The position numbers and the translations under genes were made by a program. Source: Aureobasidium sp. EXF-3400 (lineage: Eukaryota; Ascomycota; Dothideomycetes; Dothideales; Saccotheciaceae). From it: a DNA stretch of 64,000 bases. Shown in pieces: positions 56,939 through 64,000 of the stretch. Every line of letters begins with the position of its first letter. Positions within the stretch are counted from its first letter, which is position 1. The stretch covers positions 1 to 64,000 of the forward strand of contig SWBL01000271.1 in assembly GCA_024195585.1 (NCBI GenBank), read 5' to 3'. The notes beneath the pieces are model-generated. The model saw only the letters and a program-made list of their open reading frames with translations. It had not been told where the DNA came from and ran no database searches.

Positions 56939-57643
56939 ATGTCTTCATCCAGTCAGACTGATGCCTTCGCTGAGGCCTGGAAGAAAGGGGTCACCCACAA
57001 GCGTGGTACAGGGACCGGTCTCAATATCCCTCGTCCCAAAGAGCCCCCTAGAATATCCATCTTCAGTACTCACGAATTTGCGCGTGCCAACAAGCCTTTT
57101 CTGACCTGGAAGCCAGATCACATGCTAGGGCGTAGATCAGTGTCTGATGCCCGCAGGATCAAGCAAACCCTGGTAGATCTCATGCATGAAGACAACTTTG
57201 AGCAACTTGAGAAGGTCTACCAGTACGAGTTAGCCGTCGCAGAGCAGGCGGAGCATTGGGAAGTCAGACTGGCAAGGGCCAACACTGAGTTCAAGGAGTG
57301 GGAGCATGTCGCTGAGGAAGGCCGTGTCCGTTTCAATGCCGTGAAAACAACTGGCAATTACGTTGCTGTCGCATGGCATGAGGCTTTGCTCGATCGAGCA
57401 CAAGGCAGGGTCATCCTCTGGGGCGGTATAGTTGCCCGAGAAAAAAGACGGGTTCGGCGGCAGAAAGCCAAGGTTGCTGAATTGTTGGTCTCGGCTTCTG
57501 AGGCTGTCGCTCTACTCGAGCAGAGAAAAGAGTCGATACTCGAGCAGGGACGCGAGCAGGAACCCAAGCCTGATGTGGCCTGGTTCACGATGGCATATCT
57601 CACTGCTAGAGAGAATGCAGAGATAGAGGTAAGTGGGCAGTGA
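56939..57643 (+). CDS. Hypothetical helical protein, 234 residues
   Basis: A clean ATG in good context (CACCATG) starts a frame I do not recognise. After a Lys/Pro-rich N-terminus (KKGVTHKRG, PRPKEPPR) it is mainly charged helices with Glu/Ala/Arg/Lys, such as ARRIKQTLVDLMHEDNFEQL, EKVYQYELAVAEQAEHWEV and REKRRVRRQKAKVAELLV, so coiled coils are likely. There is no signal or membrane segment. The last codons run straight into GTAAGTG at 57629, a textbook donor, and a good acceptor at 57803-57804 opens a further in-frame 30-codon exon (to 57894) that overlaps the 3' end of the para-aminobenzoate synthase gene on the opposite strand. The C-terminus is therefore uncertain. Confidence 0.55.
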   Translation: MSSSSQTDAFAEAWKKGVTHKRGTGTGLNIPRPKEPPRISIFSTHEFARANKPFLTWKPDHMLGRRSVSDARRIKQTLVDLMHEDNFEQLEKVYQYELAVAEQAEHWEVRLARANTEFKEWEHVAEEGRVRFNAVKTTGNYVAVAWHEALLDRAQGRVILWGGIVAREKRRVRRQKAKVAELLVSASEAVALLEQRKESILEQGREQEPKPDVAWFTMAYLTARENAEIEVSGQ

Positions 57644-57793
57644 ATTGCAGCAGAGCATCTCAGTCTTGTCTCGCGGTGCTGAGCAAGCTGCAGATATGCA
57701 CGACTGTCTCCTGATCAGATTTGTTTCCGATGAAAGCGAGTCAAGCGTTTGCTTTAGAACACCGAGCGATCAAGACCCAACGCTAATGATCAA

Positions 57794-60166
57794 TTATTTC
57801 ACAGGGTCCCGATGATGTCCGAAAGATGGCAAGCAACTTTGCCTCTTCAGGTCCATCTCTTCAAACTCAGCCTGTGGCGAAGACAACACAGTGACCGCTC
57901 CGCCAGCGCCAATACGCCACACGTTCTCATCATCCCATCGAAAAGCAGTTCGGATAACAACCGAAAAGTCTCCACCACCGCCTATATCGAAATATCCAAG
58001 TACACCACTGTAAATGCCTCGAGGCTCTCCTTCTATTTCTGTCAATAACTCACACGATCGTTTCTTGGGCGCGCCGGTCATGGATCCTGGAGGAAGAGAA
58101 GCTGCTAGCACATCAATGCCAGTATGCCTTGATCCTTCTTGCAGTTGTCCTTCAATGACTGACACGAGCTGGAAGACAGTTTGGTACTCTTCGACAGCCA
58201 TCAATTTTTCGACTTTGACGTTTCCTGAGCCCACAACACCATGCAGGTCGTGTCTTATCAAGTCGACAATCATCAGGTTCTCAGCTCTTTCCTTGTTTAC
58301 GTTCAACAAGGCTTCTGCTTCTTTCCTCGTAAGGCCGTTCTTCTTCTCCACAGTGCCTTTGATCGGTCTGAACTGACACTTTCCAGATCGTGACCATGAC
58401 AAGAATCGTTCTGGGCTGGAGGACAAGATGGTGACACCGTTTTTCTTCTGCTCGCTTTCTTCTTTCAGTCGCATGTAAGCGCCAAAGGGTGCTGGGTTGA
58501 AAGTGCGCAGTCGTTGGTAGAGCTCGAAAGATTTTGGTTGGGGACTTTCACCGTACGAGATGATGCTTTGGTCGGTCAAGCAGAGTTCGTAGGAATCTCC
58601 AGCGCGAATATGGTCCTGACATATCTCAACCTTTCTCACATACTCTTCTTCCTCTGGAGCGGCAACAGAAGGTCTTGCTGAATCTGTCTTGTCGCGTGTT
58701 TTTGAGTGGGGGCCAGACTTTTCGATGAGCTCTTGCAAGGCTCCTTCAACTTTCTTGAACCAATGATCATCGTTCCTTTCCAAGCTTTGAATGTAGACCT
58801 TCTTCTCAACGTGATCAACGACGATGCTGTGTGATACGAAGACGAACCAAACGTCAGGACGATCATTGTTTGTAGGTTGAGCAACATCGATTGTCTCCAG
58901 ACCAGCTTCGTAGGACACAAACCCTATAAGTCCTCCCCAAAAAGGCACGTCAGCATTGCCATCAATCGCTTTATTCGCAACCATGAAAGACTCTATGCTC
59001 GACCAAACATCTGGCATAGACCCTGTGTATGAAGCTTTTGTGCCTGAAAGGTCGTTGGTGATCATGTGATTTCCAGTGGAGTATTGAATTGACCGAGTGT
59101 CCTTGATACAACCGATTATGCTGAAGCGACCAGTCTCAGGTCGTACAGGTTGCCCGTTCTTGCTGCCAGACTCCAGCATGATGGCTTGCTGGTCAATGTC
59201 TTGCAGATTCTGAAGCAGCAAAGCCACATCGATAGCATTGTAGGACATATCAACACACTTCCAGCTGACTGAAGTTGACGGTGTCGATCGTCCCATTCTT
59301 GATGAGTTCCTGGTCACAGCTGGAGTTGTGGCCGTAGTATCCCTCAGGGTGGGGTTGACAGCATCAAACAGAGACGATGATGTGCTTGCCGAATCATCAC
59401 CACTTTCGCTGTTCGTGTCGTGTGAATCCAAATCGATCGTGGGACTCAACGTGTCCATCTTTTGAACTTTGGCTGCTCGGTCGATAGTCCAGGCCAACGC
59501 CTCGGACCACCAATTGCGAATGATTTGCGCACCAGCAGAGCTCGTACAGATGGACTCTGGATGATATTGCACCCCGTAGAAGGGTTTGGTCAAGTGTCTG
59601 ATGCCCATGAGGATTGGGCCGTTTTGATCATCTGATAGGTCCCAAGCGAGGGGTACAATGTCAGGGCAGCTTGAAGTAGTGTTCCACAGCTCCGGAGATG
59701 CCTTGTCTATGGTGTGGCCAAGTTTTGCGTGGAGCGAGTGATACTGAGTGGCCATGAGGATATCAATACCCTTGAACAAAGATTGTCCTCGGTGAGTCAC
59801 CTCGGTGACTAAACCATGTCGGGGTTGATGAAGCCTTCCAGCTGTACCTCCAAAGGCTAGAGCGAGACTCTGAAATCCAAGACAAATACCCAGCACGGGT
59901 ACACAAGCATGCTCTGGTAGATGCCATAGTTTGCCGATGAGACCCAAGTCGTGTGGGTTCCTCGGATCACCGGGACCGGGACCAGCGACTACAGCATCGA
60001 AACGACTAAGGAAGGCATGGAAGCATGCATCATGACTGGTGGCAAATCTCTTGTCATCAATTTTGATTACTTCAACGGTGGCATTGAGGTCTTGTTGAAG
60101 TAAGTTGATGATGTTGTTGCTAAAGGAGTCATAGGCATCCAAGAAAAGTAGATGGGGGCGGTGCAT
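57794..60166 (-). CDS. pabaA: Para-aminobenzoate synthase, fused GATase and chorismate domains
   Basis: One uninterrupted exon of 790 residues. The N-terminal glutaminase (class I) has the nucleophile Cys95 in GICLGFQ and the His202/Glu204 pair in QYHPES; the oxyanion GPGPGDP precedes. The C-terminal chorismate-binding domain ends with the DGAPKKR-like TGAPKKRSCELL, then a Gly-rich GEPRGIYSG.. region and RIGAGGAVTVLSSPQAE, the family signature. The fused enzyme makes 4-amino-4-deoxychorismate, the first step of folate p-aminobenzoate synthesis, using ammonia from Gln. It is cytosolic. The final residues (SFGHHRDPVK) go beyond the conserved end. The gene shares a 365-bp upstream region with MED6, which diverges. 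Confidence 0.95.
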   Translation of the reverse strand: MHRPHLLFLDAYDSFSNNIINLLQQDLNATVEVIKIDDKRFATSHDACFHAFLSRFDAVVAGPGPGDPRNPHDLGLIGKLWHLPEHACVPVLGICLGFQSLALAFGGTAGRLHQPRHGLVTEVTHRGQSLFKGIDILMATQYHSLHAKLGHTIDKASPELWNTTSSCPDIVPLAWDLSDDQNGPILMGIRHLTKPFYGVQYHPESICTSSAGAQIIRNWWSEALAWTIDRAAKVQKMDTLSPTIDLDSHDTNSESGDDSASTSSSLFDAVNPTLRDTTATTPAVTRNSSRMGRSTPSTSVSWKCVDMSYNAIDVALLLQNLQDIDQQAIMLESGSKNGQPVRPETGRFSIIGCIKDTRSIQYSTGNHMITNDLSGTKASYTGSMPDVWSSIESFMVANKAIDGNADVPFWGGLIGFVSYEAGLETIDVAQPTNNDRPDVWFVFVSHSIVVDHVEKKVYIQSLERNDDHWFKKVEGALQELIEKSGPHSKTRDKTDSARPSVAAPEEEEYVRKVEICQDHIRAGDSYELCLTDQSIISYGESPQPKSFELYQRLRTFNPAPFGAYMRLKEESEQKKNGVTILSSSPERFLSWSRSGKCQFRPIKGTVEKKNGLTRKEAEALLNVNKERAENLMIVDLIRHDLHGVVGSGNVKVEKLMAVEEYQTVFQLVSVIEGQLQEGSRHTGIDVLAASLPPGSMTGAPKKRSCELLTEIEGEPRGIYSGVLGYFDIGGGGDFSVVIRTAFRWDDENVWRIGAGGAVTVLSSPQAEFEEMDLKRQSCLPSFGHHRDPVK

Positions 60167-60531
60167 TAGAACAAGTCCACGATGGGTCCAGAAATCAAGA
60201 GAAAGGGATGTCGGGAAAGAGGGTCAGCCTTTCGATACAGACTGTCAAGAACATACGAGCCGGATGAAAATGTGTAGTGAAGTTGTTCGGGGAGATGGCA
60301 ACAGACATGATGAATCAATGTGTTCTAGAAAGAAAAGCTGGAGAAACTAAAGCCGCATCGGGCAAGGCTTTCCCGGTGAAGGCTATTTCAGCCCTACGAG
60401 TCACGTCTCCTCCGTCTCTTCGCGACAGCTTGGCGACATGACGCTCTAATGTTTTGCACAAGCTGAGCCAGAGCTTCCTTCTATCACACACACGCATCCA
60501 AGTGAGGAAGGTGCGACGTGCGCATTCGACA
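60167..60531. other. Divergent promoter, PABA synthase and MED6
   Basis: The two genes start 365 bp apart on opposite strands. No distinct TATA element is visible. Confidence 0.4.
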
Positions 60532-61640
60532 ATGGCCAACACATGGAATGGCACGCCACTGGATGAGGTGCAGTTCCGACGGCCTGATGTGATTGCCTAC
60601 TGGGAGGGCATTCATGAGAACAGCAGTATGCACACAGTCTCCCGCATCTTTGTCAAAAGCTGACATGTTTCCAAGTCCACCCCATCCTCCGTGAGACGCC
60701 TTTCTTCGATCCTACCACCAAAAATGGCCTCCTATGGAAGCAAGCCGAGATCCACCCTCCCATATGGGACATGTGCCGCAATCGACAAGCCTTCGAGACA
60801 CGCCTGAAGCAGATGAACGGCGTCGAATACATGATCGTTGGCGAACCACAACCGAATCCCGACCCATCGTTAGGCCCAGATACAGGCATCTGGGTCATTC
60901 GCAAGCAAGACCGCCGCAAGCGGCCTCCACAGCCTGACGAGATTACTGTCCTGGCCACCTACTACCTAGTCGGAGAGAACATGTACCAAGCGCCTTCTGT
61001 CTATGACATCGTCGGCAACCACCTTCTTTCAGCCATGACCTCGCTCACCAAATTCACCCAAGCCGCTGCTCCACTACCGCTTTACACTCCTGCAACAGGT
61101 TATACCTACTACCCACCTGCTACTGCCAAATCACTCGTCGCATCACAAGCTCTCTCTTCCACTAGTCGAGAAGCAAGCACAGCTCCTACGCCAGCTGAAC
61201 TACCATCCACAACTAGCCTGGATCCAACCGCACAACCCACCACCTCAACCGATTTGAAAGCGACAAAAGACGCCGACCCTCGCGCACAGAGAGCTCTTCA
61301 AGATTCATTACAAATGATGCTACACTACGGCGATGAGTACATGGACGAGAATCCCCTGCGCGGTGAACCCGGCAACTTCACCTTCTCAGCCACAAAACAC
61401 CACGTCCGCGCAAAGGCCGAAGCCGCCGAAGCTGCAAAAATCAAAGAAGCCGAGTTGGCAAAGAAGTTGGAAGAGGCAAGATTGGCTGCTCAAGCCACAC
61501 CATTTGCATCAGCGGCTGCGAGAAAGGAGGAAGAGGAAAAGACGAAGAAAAAGGTCAGGGACAAGATTAAGAAGAGGAGAAGCAAGGGATTGGCTACGAA
61601 TCCGAGTACGCCTGCCAGTCCTGCTACTCCGGCTACCTGA
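60532..61640 (+). CDS. MED6: Mediator subunit 6
   Basis: Two exons (60532-60625, 60676-61640) encode 352 residues. The first exon holds the conserved WNGTPLDEVQFRRPDVIAYW; after the intron the chain continues with HPILRETPFFDPTT, FETRLKQMNGVEYMIV, IWVIRKQDRRKR and YYLVGENMYQAPSVYDIV, which is the MED6 domain in its usual order, through about residue 165. The remaining half is low-complexity and ends in a Lys/Glu-rich coiled stretch. MED6 belongs to the head module of Mediator, which links activators to RNA polymerase II. The phase-1 intron gives the Ser-Ile-His-Pro junction. Confidence 0.94.
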
Positions 61641-61869
61641 GTCTAAGCTTTGATAACATTGATGATGCACTATAGAATACGATACCCATGATGAACAAAC
61701 CAAAATAAGTCTTCGATGTCAAAAGCCATCTGTGTCTTTCCTGTCCACGTTCAACGTTGCATTAGCGGTCAAGTAGACGAGCGAAGTGAAAAAGCTGAAG
61801 ATAAAAGCGAGTGTATCTACTTGACAAGACTTGAGCCAACCCTTTGCCATCCTCCTACATAAGAAAAAC

Positions 61870-63543
61870 TCAACAAATGCCGCTTCCATCAAGCTGCTCG
61901 GTTGAGTACAAAACTAAAGGCACACCCCCCTCAATCTTAACCTCCAAATCGCCTTTACCATCTGTGGTAAACTTGTTACAAGCCAACACATCCGTGACCT
62001 CCATACTAGCATCAAATCCCGAACTCGTCGCCAAAAGCGTGAGATTCGCATTCCCCTCGGCTCCAAGATTGTTAAAAACACCAATAACTTGCGTATCGTT
62101 ATATCCCTTTCTCATCACTATAGTGTGGGTGTCTGTCCAAACTGGGTAAGCGTTATACGTCAAGTATCCATCATCATTCTTGATGGCAAGTTTGCGTATA
62201 GCGTTCAATCTGGTGATGTGTTTGTATAACTCGGCACTGGTATCGTATCCAGATTTCCAGATTTGTTCTCTCTGTTGCGGTGTGGATCCACCATCGAAAT
62301 GCTGTTCTTGGCCTTGGTAGACTATGGGTATACCATCTGCCAACATTGCAAACCCGATTGCGTTTTTTGCCAACGACATGTCAGAGGTCAGAGAAGGAAA
62401 GCGTGGGTTATCGTGGTTTTCGAGGAAAGAACCTAGGAGGGTGACGTCTTTGCAGGTGGATTTCATGGTGTTGACGCCTTGTTCTAGAACACTAATGTCC
62501 CCAGAGGTGGATGCGAATGCGGAGGTTATGTTGTAGTACATGGGATAGTTCATCACGCCCGAGAGGGAGTCTTGGTATGCGCAGACGTAGTCGACGTTGT
62601 TGTTGAACACTTCGCCGACGGCGTACATGTTTGCTGCTGATTCGAAATTTGCCAGAGAGTCTTTGCTGACTTCAGCGGCACTATCAATGCGTAGGCCATC
62701 GACTTGATTGTGTTAATTTTTAATTCTTGTAACGGAGAAGGGCAGATATAATTACTGGTGTAGTTTTTGACCAACTGGTTGATCCATGTTGCGAACATGT
62801 CTTGGACGTTCGAGTCTTCTACGCGAAGGTCAGGCAATGAGACGGTGTTGTCTCCTTCCCAGCACTGTTTCTTGGTTAGCAAGATCTCTGGCTATCCCAT
62901 AATTGTACTCACAAGCTCCATGCTGGTTTGGTTGTTATAGTCAATTAAGCAGAAAGGATGGTAGTAAGACTCTTTGTTGAATGGGTCGAAGACCGAGTAG
63001 TCTACGCAATCACCACATCCTGCATAGCCCATGTGGTTCGTGACAACATCAACCATCAAGTACTAGCAAGTGGTTAGTCCAGTTCTTCCAAGCATGTCAT
63101 TATCATAATACCATTCCTCTATCGTGTAAAGCACTCGATAGTTTGACCAAGTCTGCAGCGGCGCCAAAGTTGGTATTGACTGCGTATATGTCTTGCGCCC
63201 AGTATCCATGGTAGCTTGACCCATCAGCGGTCGAAGCGTTCAAATTCTTCACCACTGGTGAGACCCATACCTGCTCCCCAGGTCAGTACTTGTTGAGCTC
63301 GACTGATCTTGTACCAACAGCAGTGAAACCCATGTCTTGTATGTAGTCCAAGTGATTGACGAGTCCTTCCCATGTGCCTCCACAGTAATCACTAAGATCG
63401 CAAGACGCCGTCGTAGAACCATCAGTGCGAGCAAATCTGTCAGTCATAACCTGGTAGATAGACTGAGCTCGCCATTCTGCTGGTGAGAGGGCTTGAGTGA
63501 TGGTACAGATCAAAGACAACGAGAAGAATGTTTGTGAATACAT
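61870..63543 (-). CDS. Secreted alpha-amylase (GH13, Taka-amylase type)
   Basis: Five exons (63319-63543, 63112-63270, 62913-63062, 62756-62864, 61870-62702) give 491 residues. The N-terminus [18 protein letters not shown] is a signal peptide with a processing site near AL-SPAE. The catalytic residues fall in the right places: DVVTNHMG (region I), Asp221 in DGLRIDSA (nucleophile), Glu245 in VGEVF (acid/base) and Asp312 in ENHDNPR, with the same spacing as Taka-amylase. Cys pairs match secreted fungal amylases. There is no starch-binding domain after the catalytic part. It hydrolyses internal alpha-1,4 links of starch outside the cell. The first intron uses a weak donor (GTTGGT), so that junction is the least sure. 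Confidence 0.93.
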
Positions 63544-64000
63544 TTTGGAGACAGTCCGGATTTCTGAACCAAGAGATTTGAAGTGCCATTCAAGAAGCGG
63601 CCAGCAACAGAATATTTATTTCATCTTGCCGAAGGACAATCCTTCACTGACAGCGTCATCATACCTGCGCCTCAGGATGCAACACAAGGTGCGCCTTCTC
63701 GAGCCTGATCGGATCTGCGAATGCGGGTCCTCTGTCATGACAATCCTTACTACCAACGGTATGTGTTTCTTAAGCGTCCACACCTCAGCCTCGAGACCAG
63801 AGTGTTTCGTCACCAAGATCGTCTCTCTGGAGGAGCGCATGACCCTTGGAGATTGCATTATGATGCTGGAATGCAGGGAGCTTGGCTTTGTTGATTTGGA
63901 GATATACCAGTAGGAGTGACCCTTCCGATGACTTGGGCTCGAGCACATCCAGTAAAGTTGCAGTATGCTTATTCTCCGAGATTTTATGAAACGCCAATGG
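63544..64000. other. Amylase upstream region
   Basis: The promoter of the amylase gene lies here; an AT-rich stretch (ATAAATATT on the minus strand, about 70 bp from the ATG) may be its TATA element. Overlapping frames on both strands up to the window edge have no family signal. A gene could continue beyond the right edge. Confidence 0.35.

Overview
This window looks like nuclear DNA of a filamentous ascomycete (Pezizomycotina; Dothideomycetes is my guess, from gene content and style only). The evidence is short introns of about 45-80 nt with GTAAGT-like donors and CTAAC-like branch sites, fungal-only families (Zn2Cys6 regulator, DUF2457, DUF3237, GT71 mannosyltransferase), and an intron-containing nuclear tRNA. 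Genes sit on both strands as independent units; there are no operons. I find 32 protein-coding genes I can defend, one further short candidate, and one tRNA. Most were rebuilt from several exons by joining reading frames at plausible splice sites, so exon boundaries are inferences.

Layout. 0-12 kb: a HOOK-type dynein adaptor, an SREBP-like bHLH factor, a Golgi GT71 mannosyltransferase, a short-chain dehydrogenase, a tail-anchored acyl-CoA-binding protein (Atg37/ACBD5-like) and an F-box/LRR-like protein. 12-25 kb: an MFS transporter, tRNA-Thr(AGU), a WW-domain protein, glucokinase, an alpha/beta hydrolase, a SAR1 GTPase split by 12 introns, and a very acidic DUF2457 protein. 25-35 kb: a TPR-SET protein with an unusual foldback element in an intron, a three-copy array of related hairpins, a hypothetical protein, a PHO13-type phosphatase and the large subunit of DNA primase. 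35-43 kb: a Zn2Cys6 regulator, a DUF3237 protein, an amidase and a second MFS transporter lie side by side and could form a small catabolic cluster. 43-50 kb: housekeeping genes (B12D-like small mitochondrial protein, SNRNP27, ELP5, an ASXH-domain protein, SEC22). 49.4-54.5 kb is gene-poor. 54.5-64 kb: a hypothetical gene broken by a 10-bp tandem duplication, another hypothetical gene, fused para-aminobenzoate synthase, Mediator subunit MED6 and a secreted alpha-amylase.

Most of the window is core cell biology (ER-to-Golgi transport through SAR1 and SEC22, Golgi mannosylation, tRNA modification through ELP5, splicing, transcription, replication, folate and sugar metabolism). The least explained parts are the family of hairpin repeats at 28.7 and 30.0-30.5 kb, whose stems appear to covary, the frameshifted gene at 54.6 kb, and the candidate amidase/MFS/regulator cluster.
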